Shown here one piece after another: positions 9,268-17,839 of a stretch of 64,000 bases of DNA (its first letter is position 1; the number at the start of each line of letters is the position of its first letter). The stretch lies in the NCBI RefSeq assembly GCF_900129325.1, contig NZ_FQUP01000010.1, positions 7,501 to 71,500 on the forward strand, written 5' to 3'. The notes under the pieces were generated by a model, which did no database searches, had not been told where the DNA came from, and saw only the letters and a program-made list of their open reading frames with translations. Position numbers and translations under genes: made by a program. Origin of the DNA: Kaistia soli DSM 19436 (GTDB lineage: Bacteria; Pseudomonadota; Alphaproteobacteria; Rhizobiales; Kaistiaceae).

Positions 9268-9930
9268 TCAGACGGCGAGCGCGGCGATTTCTGCCCGCAG
9301 GCGATCCATGCCGAGGCCGGTCTCCGAAGAGGTGGCAATGATCGTCGGATGCGCCGCCGGACGTCGCTTGATGGCGGCCGCAGTCTCCTCGACGACGCGT
9401 TCCAGCCCGCCGGGCTTAAGCTTGTCGGCCTTGGTCAGCACGATCTGGTAGGAGACAGCCGTGCTGTCGAGGAGGTCGAGCGTCTCGAGATCGTTGGCCT
9501 TGAGCCCATGACGCGCGTCGATCAGCACATAGACGCGGCGGAGCGTCACCCGGCCACGCAGATAGGCGCGGATCAATTGGTTCCAGGAATCAACCAGTTG
9601 CTTCGGTGCCTCGGCATAGCCGTAACCCGGCATGTCGACGACAATGACGCCGGCGCCGGAAGAGAAGTAGTTCAGCTCCTGCGTCCGCCCGGGCGTATTC
9701 GAGGTGCGCGCCAGACCGATGCGGCCGGTCAGCGCATTGATCAGCGACGACTTGCCGACATTCGAGCGACCGGCGAAGGCGATCTCCGTCTCGCCGATCG
9801 GCGGCAGTGTCTCGATCGAGGGCACCGACCGCAGGAAGTTCCACGGCCGGGCGAAGAACAGCCGCCCGGTCTCGATACGCTCGGCCTCTTCCCGGATGCG
9901 GGCGAGTTCGTCGTCGCTGATCTCGGGCAT
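9268..9930 (-). CDS. engB: Ribosome biogenesis GTPase EngB/YihA
   Basis: About 220 residues from the ATG at 9930 ([12 protein letters not shown]). The longer frame would extend into the yidC tail and is less likely. GTPase motifs are G1 [15 protein letters not shown]2 [14 protein letters not shown]3 [13 protein letters not shown]4 TKADKL and G5 ATSSETGLG. EngB assists assembly of the large ribosomal subunit in the cytosol and is usually essential. It lies 40 bases after yidC and 74 before argB on the same strand, as is common in alphaproteobacteria. Confidence 0.96.
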   Translation of the reverse strand: MPEISDDELARIREEAERIETGRLFFARPWNFLRSVPSIETLPPIGETEIAFAGRSNVGKSSLINALTGRIGLARTSNTPGRTQELNYFSSGAGVIVVDMPGYGYAEAPKQLVDSWNQLIRAYLRGRVTLRRVYVLIDARHGLKANDLETLDLLDSTAVSYQIVLTKADKLKPGGLERVVEETAAAIKRRPAAHPTIIATSSETGLGMDRLRAEIAALAV

Positions 9931-9970
9931 CAGTCGAGGCCTTTTCGCATCGGGGTCTCGCCCTTGCGCA

Positions 9971-11896
9971 TCAGGTCTTGGCCTTGGTCGGCTTGCCGGG
10001 ACCGGACTTCGGACCCGGCTTGTTGGCATTGGCCGGACGCGCCGTAGCGGCGGGCTTCGCCGAATTGCCGGCGCTGGCGACAGCCGTCGTCGGCGTAGTA
10101 GTCGGCTTCGGCTTCTTCTTGAAGGTTTCCATGATGTTGCCGAGCAGGTTCACGTCCACGCCCTGCCGCCGCATGATCACATATTGCTGCGCGATCGAGA
10201 GCGTGTTGTTCCAGCTCCAGTAGATCACCAGGCCAGCCGGGAACGAGCCGAGCATGAAGGTGAAGATCACCGGCATCCAGGTGAAGATCGCCTGCTGCGC
10301 CGGATCGGCCGGCGCCGGATTGAGGCGCATCTGCACGAACATCGTGATGCCCATGATGATCGGCCAGATGCCGAGCATCAGGAGATGCGGAGGCGACCAG
10401 GGGATCATTCCGAACAGCGTGAAGATGTTGGTCGGATCGGGCGCCGAAAGGTCATGGATCCAGCCGAAGAACGGCGCATGACGCATTTCGATGGTGATGA
10501 AGATCACCTTGTAGAGCGAGAAGAAGACCGGGATTTGGATCAGCACCGGCCAGCAGCCGGCCAGCGGATTGATCTTCTCCTTCTTGTAGAGCTCCATCAC
10601 CGCCTGCTGCTGCTTCACCTTGTCGTCGGCGTAGCGCTCGCGGATTGCGGCCATTTCCGGCTGCACCTTCTTCATCGCGCTCATCGACTTGTACGACTTG
10701 TTGGCGAGCGGGAAGAAGATGGCCTTGACCAGCACGGTGACCAGCAGGATCGCCACGCCGAAATTGCCGAACAGCTTGTAGAAATAGTCGATGACGTAGA
10801 ATAGCGGCTTGGTGAAGAACCAGAACATGCCCCAGTCGATGAGGAGATCGAAATGCTCGATCTTCAGATCGTCGCGGTAGCCGTCGATGATCGAAACCTG
10901 CTTGGCGCCGGCAAAGACGAGATTTTCGGTCGTGGCGGTCGCCCCAGCCGCAACCTGCACAGGCTGGCCCTGGAAGTCGGTCTGGTAGAGGCCCGGGCCT
11001 GTATCGACATGCGAGAAATGCGCGGTGAACGGCGTGCGGTCGCGCGGGACGATCGCGGTCGCCCAATATTTGTCGGTGATGCCGAGCCAGCCGCTCGCAA
11101 CGTCCGCGAAGCTCTGCGGGCCTTCCTTCTTGATCTTGGAGTAGGTGATCTCCTGCAGATGCTGGTCGCCCATCCAGCCGATGAGCCCCTCATGCAGGAT
11201 GTAGTAGCCGGCAACCGTCGGCTCGCCGAGGCGCGCGACCCGGCCATAGGGCGAGAGCGCGACCGGCTGGCCGGTCGAGTTGGTCACATCGTCCCGCACC
11301 GTGAACATGAAGCTCGGATCGATGGAGATGATGCGCTTGAAGACCAGGCCGGCGCCGTTATCGTAAGTCAGCGTGACCGGCGTATCGGGCGTCAGCTTGG
11401 CGTCAGCCGGCGCGGTCCAGACGGTGTCAGGCCCTGGTACCGTCGTGCCCGCCGGCGCGCCGACCCAGCCGAATTCGGCGAAATAGCCATTGGGCGCGCC
11501 CGAGGGCGACAGCAGGATGATCGTCGGGCTGTTGGGATTGACGGTCTCGCGATAGCCCTTGAGGCGCAGGTCGTCGAGGCGAGCGCCCTTGAGGTTGATC
11601 GAGCCAAAGACCGAGGCGGTGTCGATCGGCACGCGGGGCGTCGCTGCGAGGGCGGCTTCGCGCGTCATGTCGCCGGTGCCGACGACCTGTGTCGGCGCGC
11701 CTGTGGCCGGCGTGGTGCCACCGGCGACCGGCGCGGTGCCCGCAGCCGTGGTCGTTGTGGGCGTATTGGCGGTCGTCACGGCGGCCTGTTCGCGCTTCGT
11801 CTGGTCGAGGCGCGGACCGGCGATGAAATACTGCCAGCCGAACACGACCGCGATCGACAGGGCGACGGCCAGGATCAGGTTGCGATTGTCGGTCAT
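9971..11896 (-). CDS. yidC: Membrane protein insertase YidC
   Basis: The 641-residue protein inserts and folds inner-membrane proteins, alone or with SecYEG. It begins [28 protein letters not shown], the classic first membrane segment, followed by a Thr/Pro/Ala-rich linker and a large periplasmic beta-sandwich (residues about 80-350). The five-helix insertase core begins near [40 protein letters not shown] and includes the hydrophilic-groove Arg region. A basic tail [11 protein letters not shown] and [10 protein letters not shown] could contact the ribosome. Its start overlaps the rnpA stop by 4 bases. yidD is not present between rnpA and yidC. Confidence 0.98.
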   Translation of the reverse strand: MTDNRNLILAVALSIAVVFGWQYFIAGPRLDQTKREQAAVTTANTPTTTTAAGTAPVAGGTTPATGAPTQVVGTGDMTREAALAATPRVPIDTASVFGSINLKGARLDDLRLKGYRETVNPNSPTIILLSPSGAPNGYFAEFGWVGAPAGTTVPGPDTVWTAPADAKLTPDTPVTLTYDNGAGLVFKRIISIDPSFMFTVRDDVTNSTGQPVALSPYGRVARLGEPTVAGYYILHEGLIGWMGDQHLQEITYSKIKKEGPQSFADVASGWLGITDKYWATAIVPRDRTPFTAHFSHVDTGPGLYQTDFQGQPVQVAAGATATTENLVFAGAKQVSIIDGYRDDLKIEHFDLLIDWGMFWFFTKPLFYVIDYFYKLFGNFGVAILLVTVLVKAIFFPLANKSYKSMSAMKKVQPEMAAIRERYADDKVKQQQAVMELYKKEKINPLAGCWPVLIQIPVFFSLYKVIFITIEMRHAPFFGWIHDLSAPDPTNIFTLFGMIPWSPPHLLMLGIWPIIMGITMFVQMRLNPAPADPAQQAIFTWMPVIFTFMLGSFPAGLVIYWSWNNTLSIAQQYVIMRRQGVDVNLLGNIMETFKKKPKPTTTPTTAVASAGNSAKPAATARPANANKPGPKSGPGKPTKAKT

Positions 11897-12366
11897 CTGT
11901 CGGATCTTTCGGCGGAACGGTCGTTCGGGCCCGTGAGGGCGGGTTCGTTCGGTAAAGCGGGGTGCGGCGCGCGCTCGCCGTCATGCGCCTTGGCCACCGA
12001 TCGTTGCGTCGGCGCCCTATCAGGCGTGCGATCGAGCGAGGCAAGGCCTGAGATAAGGTCGCGCACCAGGTCTTCGAAGGGCTGCGACAGTGCGGCGCGG
12101 CGGCCGATCAGCACGTAGTCGGAGCGGGCACTCGCATGCGGCGCGGCGACAAGGCGCACAGCCTCGCGCAGGCGGCGGCGAATTCGGTTGCGCTCGGGCG
12201 AATTGCCCATCTTCTTGGTGACGGTGAAGCCGAAACGCGGCCCGGCCTCACTGTCACGATCACGCTTCTGCAGCAAAAAGCCGCGCCGGGAAGCGCGAGC
12301 TCCTCCGGCGGCGGCTAGAAATTCAGCGCGTTTCTTGAGACGCCCCATGGTCTTCTGTCGATCCAT
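11893..12366 (-). CDS. rnpA: Ribonuclease P protein component
   Basis: 157 residues from the ATG at 12366 (MDRQKTMGRLKKRAEF), preceded by GGAAAGG. A much longer open frame upstream overlaps rpmH and is rejected. The RNase P protein signature appears as FGFTVTKKMGNSPERNRIRRRLREAVRL with the RNR motif, followed by DYVLIGRRAAL. It binds the M1 RNA and helps cleave tRNA 5' leaders. The C-terminal 40 or so residues (after LISGLASLDRTPD) form a low-complexity hydrophilic tail not needed for the fold; the length exceeds the usual 115-130. Overlap with yidC suggests coupling. Confidence 0.93.
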   Translation of the reverse strand: MDRQKTMGRLKKRAEFLAAAGGARASRRGFLLQKRDRDSEAGPRFGFTVTKKMGNSPERNRIRRRLREAVRLVAAPHASARSDYVLIGRRAALSQPFEDLVRDLISGLASLDRTPDRAPTQRSVAKAHDGERAPHPALPNEPALTGPNDRSAERSDR

Positions 12367-12413
12367 GGCGAGCCTTTCCAGGCGCCGGCCGGCTGCGTTG
12401 CTGGCCGAAAGCG

Positions 12414-12548
12414 TCAGGCGGTCAGCTTCTTGCGACCCTGGGCGCGGCGCTGCGCGATGACCTTGCGGCCGCCAACGGTTGCCATACGGGCGCGAAAACC
12501 GTGCCGACGGGCGCGGACGAGCTTGCTCGGCTGATAAGTACGCTTCAT
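12414..12548 (-). CDS. rpmH: 50S ribosomal protein L34
   Basis: A 44-residue gene: [21 protein letters not shown], then [23 protein letters not shown] and TGA. This is the complete L34 signature with its KRTYQPS start and Arg/Lys-rich helix. It is the first gene of the leftward rpmH-rnpA-yidC run, with 47 bases to rnpA. A strong promoter candidate lies 134 bases upstream. Confidence 0.98.
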   Translation of the reverse strand: MKRTYQPSKLVRARRHGFRARMATVGGRKVIAQRRAQGRKKLTA

Positions 12549-12625
12549 GGGTCGTCACCGCCTGGGGCGGCCCTCATTCAATCTGTTTCACATTCGGAGG
12601 CGCGGCGGGCCCGCTCCGAAGTGAG

Positions 12626-12642
12626 GCATGCCCAGGGCATGC
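12626..12642. repeat. Palindrome GCATGCCC-A-GGGCATGC in the rpmH leader
   Basis: Two perfect 8-bp arms around a single A, flanked by GAG on one side and CTC a few bases out on the other, so the RNA stem could extend. It would lie in the 5' untranslated leader of rpmH, about 80 bases before its start. It may be an RNA hairpin that tunes rpmH expression, or a protein site. No poly-U follows, so it is not a normal terminator. Confidence 0.45.
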
Positions 12643-12681
12643 GACCTCGGCACGCATGCAGCCTGCTCTCGTCGAGCTCGG

Positions 12682-12710
12682 CTTATACGGAGAAGGTCTG
12701 GCCAAGTCAA
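12682..12710 (-). promoter_or_regulatory. Sigma-70-like promoter for rpmH operon
   Basis: On the minus strand TTGACT (12705-12710) and TATAAG (12682-12687) are separated by exactly 17 bases. Transcription would begin near 12675, giving a leader of roughly 125 bases before rpmH. The rest of the 12549-12941 intergenic stretch holds the palindrome noted separately. I saw no DnaA-box cluster and no gene in it. Confidence 0.65.
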
Positions 12711-12941
12711 CGCGCCGCGCCGATCCCCCTCGCCTTCAAATCGCCGCGCCGCCCCGTCAGCAAAATCGACACGAAGCTGGCGATTCGCGCCTGTTTGACG
12801 GCGACCCGCACCCTGTCGCATCATGGCAATTGATCGCGTTCGGCGCAGCAACAGGCTGCACCAGCAGGAAGCGCAGGTCTTTCGGATATGACATCGGGAA
12901 GCCTGCCGTCGCACGGCGCGAATTCGAGGAGGACGGGCGGC

Positions 12942-14444
12942 ATGTCTGAACCGGGCCAGCAGGCCGGCGATGCCGAGGCCATGACAGCGCCGGTGATGGA
13001 CCATCCGCCCGCGGCGCGGCGTCGCCGTGTGCCGAGCCTCTCCGTCAAGCTCATGATTCTCACCGTCATCTTCGTGATGGTGACCGGCGTCGCCGGTTTC
13101 ATACCGACCATGGCGACTTTCCGCCTGCGCTTTCTGGAGGACCGGCTGGCAACAGCGCAGGCCGCGAGCATCCTGCTCGATTCGGCGGCTTGGAGCGACG
13201 TGCCGCGCCGTGTGCAGGACGAATTGCTGGCAACGGTCGGCGCCACCGCGATCGTAGCGCGCACGGGCGACGCGACGCGCCTTCTGGCCGCGATCGAGAT
13301 GCCGCCCACGGTCGACGAGACGGTCGACCTGCGCGATTCGATGTCGCCCGGCTCGATTGGCGCAGCCTTCTCGACGCTTCTCGCCTTCGAGCCGCGCACG
13401 CTGCGCGTGATCGGGCCGACGCACGACGGCAACAATCTCGAACTGGTGATCAGCGATCGCCCGCTCAGGGCGGCGATGCTGCGGTTTGGCGGCTCGATTC
13501 TCGTCCTCTCGGCGCTGATCTCGATCATCGCAGCCATTCCGATCTATATTAGCCTGCAGCGGCTGTTCGTGCGGCCGATGCGGCGCCTGTCGCAGGCAAT
13601 GGTCCATTTCTCGGAGGATCCCGAGGACAAGACGCGCATCATCACGCCGAGCGGGCGCACCGACGAGATCGGCGTCGCTGAGGAGGAACTGGCCGCGATG
13701 CAGCGCCAGCTCTCGGACACGCTGCTGCAGAAGGCGCATCTCGCCGATCTTGGCCTAGCCGTCTCGAAGGTCAATCACGACCTGCGCAACCTTCTGGCCT
13801 CGGCACAGCTCTTCTCGGACCGAATCGCAGCCCTGCCCGACCCGTCGGTGCAGCGCTTCGCCCCTCGGCTTGTCGCAACGCTCGGCCGCGCCATCGACTA
13901 TTGCCAGACGACACTGGCCTATGGCCGGGCCCGCGAGCGCGAGCCGAGCCGCCGCCTCGTGGCCCTGTCGCGGGTCGTCCGTGACGTCGTGGAGGTTCTC
14001 GGCCTCGAAAGCCATGCGACGATCCGCTGCGAGATAAAGGTCGAGGGTGGCTTCGAGATCGATGCCGATCCGGACCAGATGTTCCGCGTGTTGCTCAATC
14101 TCTGCCGCAATGCCGTCCAGGCGATGGATGGCGAGCCGGACCCAGCGGTGATCCGCCGCCTGAGCGTCGAGGCCGAGCGCCAGGGCACCGTGGCGCTGAT
14201 CCGCGTCTGCGACACCGGCCCCGGTGTGCCGGAGCGCGCACGCGCCAATCTGTTCCAAGCCTTCCAGGGCGGCGTCCGCCCGGGTGGAACGGGCCTTGGG
14301 CTTGCTATCGCCGCCGAAATCGTACGCGCCCATGGCGGTACGATCCTGCTGATCGACGGCGACGGCCCTGGCGCCGTCTTCGAGATCACCCTCCCCGACC
14401 GCCCCGTCGCCTTTGACAGAGCCCGCCGCGCGCAGGCCCGCTGA
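12942..14444 (+). CDS. Orphan HAMP sensor histidine kinase
   Basis: 500 residues from the ATG at 12942, which has AGGAGG nine bases ahead; an ATG 18 codons upstream is poorer. Order: a first membrane helix (about 36-58), a periplasmic domain of about 140 residues, a second helix (about 185-207), then a HAMP-like linker containing RLFVRPMRRLSQAM. The dimerisation helix has the phospho-acceptor HDLRN (His279). The ATPase lobe has the N box NLCRNAVQAM (Asn390), DTGPGVP (Asp424) and GGTGLGLAIAAEIV. It should autophosphorylate on His279 in response to an envelope signal. No response regulator is adjacent, so the partner is elsewhere. Confidence 0.9.
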   Translation: MSEPGQQAGDAEAMTAPVMDHPPAARRRRVPSLSVKLMILTVIFVMVTGVAGFIPTMATFRLRFLEDRLATAQAASILLDSAAWSDVPRRVQDELLATVGATAIVARTGDATRLLAAIEMPPTVDETVDLRDSMSPGSIGAAFSTLLAFEPRTLRVIGPTHDGNNLELVISDRPLRAAMLRFGGSILVLSALISIIAAIPIYISLQRLFVRPMRRLSQAMVHFSEDPEDKTRIITPSGRTDEIGVAEEELAAMQRQLSDTLLQKAHLADLGLAVSKVNHDLRNLLASAQLFSDRIAALPDPSVQRFAPRLVATLGRAIDYCQTTLAYGRAREREPSRRLVALSRVVRDVVEVLGLESHATIRCEIKVEGGFEIDADPDQMFRVLLNLCRNAVQAMDGEPDPAVIRRLSVEAERQGTVALIRVCDTGPGVPERARANLFQAFQGGVRPGGTGLGLAIAAEIVRAHGGTILLIDGDGPGAVFEITLPDRPVAFDRARRAQAR

Positions 14445-14634
14445 AGCGCAACTCCGGCGGCCTCCCACGCGATGCGACGCTTTGCCGGCGCCAAATCCGT
14501 TCGACACCACGCGCCTGTGGAGAGGTGGGAAAACGGCGCTTGCAATCCGCCAGGTGAGCGGCTAGTTAGACGCCGCCGACGCCCTCCGGGGCGCAGCATC
14601 TGCCCGAAGCGTTGCTTCGCGGCCAGATCGGCAG

Positions 14635-14711
14635 GCGCCCGTAGCTCAGCTGGATAGAGCACCAGACTACGAATCTGGGGGTCAGGAGTTCGAATCTCTT
14701 CGGGCGCGCCA
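14635..14711 (+). tRNA. tRNA-Arg (anticodon ACG)
   Basis: A 77-base cloverleaf: acceptor GCGCCCG pairs with CGGGCGC, the D-arm is GCTC..GAGC, and the anticodon stem is CCAGA/TCTGG with loop CTACGAA (anticodon ACG at 14669-14671). The T-arm is AGGAG-TTCGAAT-CTCTT, with discriminator G and an encoded CCA end. A34 is expected to be edited to inosine by TadA, so it reads CGU/CGC/CGA. The flanks 14445-14634 and 14712-14890 show no gene or clear element. Confidence 0.97.
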
Positions 14712-14890
14712 AATTTCTTCTCTTCTTCAGCGATGGCGAACGCTCAACACTACCGATTGCCGCACCGATGCGGATATCGCGTATCTCGGCGCTATCGTTG
14801 GCACGCACGCGGCCTCTCAATGCAGCACGGGTCATCGCTTCGGACAGGATCGATGACGAGGCGTTCGATGGTGCGCCGCGGAAGGCTTCA

Positions 14891-15754
14891 TCACCGCTTT
14901 GTCACGTCGCAGATCGCTTCGATCACCGTCTGGTCGAGCTCGCGCGGCAGATCATGCCCCATGCCCTCGATCGCCAGGTGGATCGCGCCCGGGATCGAAA
15001 GCGCCGTATCGAGGCCGCAGGCCGGCGGGATCAGCGGATCGTCGCTCCCGTGAATGACGAGCGTCGGCGCGGTGATGGTCGCCAGACGCGCGCGCCGGTC
15101 CCCCGCCACTGCCATCGCCGCGATCTGGCGCGCTGTGCCGCCAGGATCATAACATCGTCTTGCTTCTTCCAGCAGAAGCGCACGATGGGCTTCTTCATCG
15201 AATGGATAGCTCGATCCGGCAATCCTGCGCGCGAAAACGAGGCGCGCCGCCAGAAACCCTTCTGAATCGACCATAGGATCGGGTGCGGGACGCATCATCA
15301 TAGCCATGACGTCGGGCGCAGCCTGCGGCAGGGACGGATTGCCTGTGCTCGACATGATCGAGGTCAAGGAGCAAACCCGATCGGCGTGCTCGCTCGCCAG
15401 GATTTGCGCGATCATGCCACCCATCGACCGTCCCACCACGTGAACTCTCGCAATGCCGAGCGCATCGAGAAGGCCGATGGCATCGGCCGCCATGTCGTGA
15501 AGCGTATAGGGCACATCCGGTTGGCGCCCCGCCATCAACGCGGAGGCCAGCGCCCCGAAATCCGGCGTGGCTGCGGAACAAAAATGCGTGGAGCGACCGG
15601 CATCGCGGTTGTCGAAGCGGATGACGCGATACCCCCTTGCGGCAAGCCCCTCGCAAAAGGGCCGCGTCCACCGGATCATCTGTGCTCCAAGCCCTGAAAT
15701 CAGCAGGATGTTTTCATTGGCGGCATCGCCGAATTCGTCCCAGGCCAGTTCCAT
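14891..15754 (-). CDS. Alpha/beta-fold hydrolase
   Basis: 287 residues from the ATG at 15754 (MELAWDEFG). The alternative TTG at 15778 would leave almost no leader behind the promoter. The fold signs are ILLISGLGAQMIRW (oxyanion region), YRVIRFDNRDAGRSTHF, the nucleophile elbow GRSMGGMIAQ (Ser110), the acid region ITAPTLVIHGSDDPLIPP, and the late His in IEGMGHDLP. It resembles haloperoxidase-like or esterase family members; the substrate is unknown. It stands alone, with an operator-like palindrome across its promoter. Confidence 0.9.
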   Translation of the reverse strand: MELAWDEFGDAANENILLISGLGAQMIRWTRPFCEGLAARGYRVIRFDNRDAGRSTHFCSAATPDFGALASALMAGRQPDVPYTLHDMAADAIGLLDALGIARVHVVGRSMGGMIAQILASEHADRVCSLTSIMSSTGNPSLPQAAPDVMAMMMRPAPDPMVDSEGFLAARLVFARRIAGSSYPFDEEAHRALLLEEARRCYDPGGTARQIAAMAVAGDRRARLATITAPTLVIHGSDDPLIPPACGLDTALSIPGAIHLAIEGMGHDLPRELDQTVIEAICDVTKR

Positions 15755-15789
15755 GTCTCGGACCTTTGTGAGGGTCAACAGATGCGCGA

Positions 15790-15818
15790 ATATTACCCGG
15801 ATAATATGATGACGTCAA
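15790..15818 (-). promoter_or_regulatory. Promoter of the alpha/beta hydrolase overlapped by an operator palindrome
   Basis: On the minus strand TTGACG (15813-15818) and TAATAT (15790-15795) are 17 bases apart; transcription would begin near 15783, 29 bases before the ATG at 15754. The -10 box is one arm of the near-perfect palindrome ATATTACCCGGATAATAT (15790-15807). A second half-site CGGGTAATA lies at 15826-15834 upstream of the -35. Such an arrangement suits repression by a TetR- or MarR-type protein; none is encoded next to it. Confidence 0.6.
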
Positions 15819-16042
15819 TTATATACGGGTAATATATATATGACCGCACCATTCAACGGCGAGAATCCCGAAAAGTCTGGCCGGCATCGTTCCTCTCGTT
15901 GGCGCTCGCGCGGTCCAACGGCCGACCGAAGCCCTGACCTTATCTGTTGCCCGCGATTTCCGTCTCCGCTTCGAAATACGTGACCCCAGTATCGGCCCAG
16001 CACGAGGGGCGCTTTGAGCGCCCGTCGCGAACAGCGCTCCGG

Positions 16043-16819
16043 TCAGCGCAATCCCGGTATCGCGAATCCACCATCGCTGAGGATGGTCTGGCCGGTGACG
16101 AAGCGGGCTTCGTCGGTGCAGAGCCATACGGTGACAGCCGAAACATCCTCGGGCTCGCCGAGGCGCTTGAGGGCCGAGTGCGCCGCGAGGGCCTGATAGA
16201 GCTCGGCGCTCAGTCCATCCGACATCGGCGTCCGGATCACGCCAGGCGCGACATTGTTGACGCGGATGCCAAACGAACCGACTTCGAACGCCAGCGCGCG
16301 CACCATGGCGTTGAGGCCGGCCTTGCTCGGCGCATAGGCCGACATGCCGGCCGTCGCCGCCTCCGCCACGAAGGACGAGGTATTGATGATGCTTCCCCGC
16401 CGGCCCGAGGCGATCATTGCCTTGATCTCGGCACGCGCCAGAAGCCAGACGCCCCGCAGATTGGTGCCGATGACCGTGTCGAAATCCGCGGCCGTCAATT
16501 CGATGATCGGCTTATAGGCGCCCATGATGCCGGCATTGTTGAACGCGGCATCAAGCGGACCAAGTCTTCGCTCCGTCTCGGCGACGAGCCGCTCCACGGC
16601 GTGCTCGTCCGAAATGTCGGCCGGAAGCACGATCGCCGTGCCGCCCTCGCGCTCGATCGCGCTTCGAACCTCCTGCAACGGCGCCTCGCGTCGCCCGGCC
16701 AGCGAGACCGCCGCGCCTTCCCGCGCAAACTGGAGCGCTGCGGCCTTGCCGATGCCGCTTCCGGCGCCAGTCACGAGGACAACCTTGTCGGTAAACCGGC
16801 CATTCGTCTGGATGGTCAT
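16043..16819 (-). CDS. SDR family oxidoreductase
   Basis: About 258 residues from the ATG at 16819 (MTIQTNGRFTDK), which follows AAAGGAGA. Classical short-chain dehydrogenase: the cofactor motif TGAGSGIGKAAAL, then NNAGI, the catalytic Ser in SIINTSSFVAEA and YAPSK (Tyr162, Lys166), and a C-terminal GQTILSDGGFAIPGL end. It reduces or oxidises an alcohol/carbonyl with NAD(P). It is transcribed away from a LysR gene with a 93-base divergent space containing a LysR-type inverted repeat, so it is likely that regulator's target. Confidence 0.93.
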   Translation of the reverse strand: MTIQTNGRFTDKVVLVTGAGSGIGKAAALQFAREGAAVSLAGRREAPLQEVRSAIEREGGTAIVLPADISDEHAVERLVAETERRLGPLDAAFNNAGIMGAYKPIIELTAADFDTVIGTNLRGVWLLARAEIKAMIASGRRGSIINTSSFVAEAATAGMSAYAPSKAGLNAMVRALAFEVGSFGIRVNNVAPGVIRTPMSDGLSAELYQALAAHSALKRLGEPEDVSAVTVWLCTDEARFVTGQTILSDGGFAIPGLR

Positions 16820-16851
16820 GACGTTCTCCTTTGGCTCCTCCAAAAAGATCG

Positions 16852-16868
16852 TTCATGGCAATGATGAA
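16852..16868. promoter_or_regulatory. LysR-type inverted repeat between SDR and LysR genes
   Basis: TTCAT (16852-16856) and ATGAA (16864-16868) form a T-N11-A-containing inverted repeat with a 7-base spacer, the usual LysR recognition pattern. It lies midway between the divergent starts at 16819 and 16913, so one dimer could control both genes. Confidence 0.45.
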
Positions 16869-16912
16869 ACAATCGGCTATTTTGTCAGGAGACCCATGAA
16901 CAGGAAGCACCA

Positions 16913-17797
16913 ATGCGTGGCGTGGAGTATGCTGAGCTGGACGTGTTTCTGGCCTTGGCGCGGGAACGCAGCTTTCGTCGCGCCGCCGATACGCTGGCGA
17001 TCTCGCCCTCGGCTGTCAGCCATACGATCCGCGCGCTGGAAGAGCGGCTCGGCGCCAGGCTCGTCAACAGGACGACGCGGAGTGTCGCGTTGACAGAAGC
17101 CGGGCGACACCTCGAGCAGCGGCTAGCTCCCGCTTTCGCGGACATCAAGGGCGCGGTCGAGGCCATCGCCAGCGGCGGAGACCGACCAAGCGGGCTCCTG
17201 CGCCTGACGGTTCCGCGCGTCGCCGCGCAGATGGTGTTGGCGCCCATCCTCGGGCGCTTTCTGACCGCCTATCCTGATATCCGCCTCGAAATCACCGTTG
17301 ACGACGCGCTGGTCGACAGCGTGGCCGACGGCTTCGATGCCGGGATCCGGCTGGCCGAGCACGTGCGACGCGACATGGAGGCCGTGCCGATCGGCGGCGC
17401 GATGCGCGGCGTCGTGGTCGGCTCGCCCGCCTATTTCGCCGCAAATGGCGCGCCGGCCTCGCCCCACGACCTTCATCGGTTTCGCTGGCTCAACTATCGC
17501 CAGCCCTTCAGCGGCCGGTTGCTGCAGTGGGAATTCGAGCGCGGCGGCGAGGTCGTTGCGTTGTCGCTCGACGGTCCGCTGGCGTCCAACGAAGCCGACA
17601 TGCTGATCGCGGCAGCACTCGATGGTGCCGGCCTCGCTCATCTGACCGAGGCGACGATCACCGATCTGCTCGCGTCCGGCCGACTGGTGCGGGTGCTTGA
17701 CGACTGGTGTCCACCCTTTGACGGATGGCGGCTCTACTATCCCCGGAGCCGGCATCTCGCCCCCGCCTTGCGTGCTCTGATCGATTTTCTAACCTGA
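16913..17797 (+). CDS. LysR-family transcriptional regulator (1)
   Basis: 294 residues. The N-terminal winged helix-turn-helix is typical: LDVFLALARERSFRRAADTLAISPSAVSHTIRALEERLGARLVNRTTRSVALTEAG. The ligand-binding part (from about residue 90) has the two-lobed substrate-binding fold with GLLRLTVPRVAAQMVLAPIL and DAGIRLAEH. This resembles the CrgA/DsdC-like subgroup often controlling oxidoreductases. It is divergent from the SDR gene at 16043-16819 and convergent with LysR 2. The effector is unknown. Confidence 0.93.
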   Translation: MRGVEYAELDVFLALARERSFRRAADTLAISPSAVSHTIRALEERLGARLVNRTTRSVALTEAGRHLEQRLAPAFADIKGAVEAIASGGDRPSGLLRLTVPRVAAQMVLAPILGRFLTAYPDIRLEITVDDALVDSVADGFDAGIRLAEHVRRDMEAVPIGGAMRGVVVGSPAYFAANGAPASPHDLHRFRWLNYRQPFSGRLLQWEFERGGEVVALSLDGPLASNEADMLIAAALDGAGLAHLTEATITDLLASGRLVRVLDDWCPPFDGWRLYYPRSRHLAPALRALIDFLT

Positions 17798-17839
17798 CCG
17801 CGAATGGGGCCCGGCAGGGACGGGCATGTCTTACAGTGC

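Noticed and set aside
10853-12118. Long open frame on the plus strand opposite yidC (421 codons), and similar ones opposite argB/nucleotidase, cpaC/cpaD and cpaF
   Set aside because: They are antisense shadows from high GC: Arg/Asp/Gly-rich, with no domain, while the opposite strand encodes clear conserved proteins.
11893-12558. RnpA starting at the longer open frame (221 codons)
   Set aside because: The extension overlaps rpmH out of frame, and a good ribosome site precedes the internal ATG at 12366.
12549-12941. Possible replication origin beside rpmH
   Set aside because: No DnaA-box cluster, AT-rich unwinding tract or dnaA/dnaN gene seen. The space contains a promoter and a palindrome only.
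14540-14568. TTGCAA-N17-TAGTTA as a tRNA-Arg promoter
   Set aside because: Spacing is right but the -10 match is poor, and it would leave a 60-base leader; not enough to call.
15755-16042. Small open frames between the hydrolase and SDR genes
   Set aside because: They are basic, composition-driven frames crossing the promoter; no ribosome site or motif.
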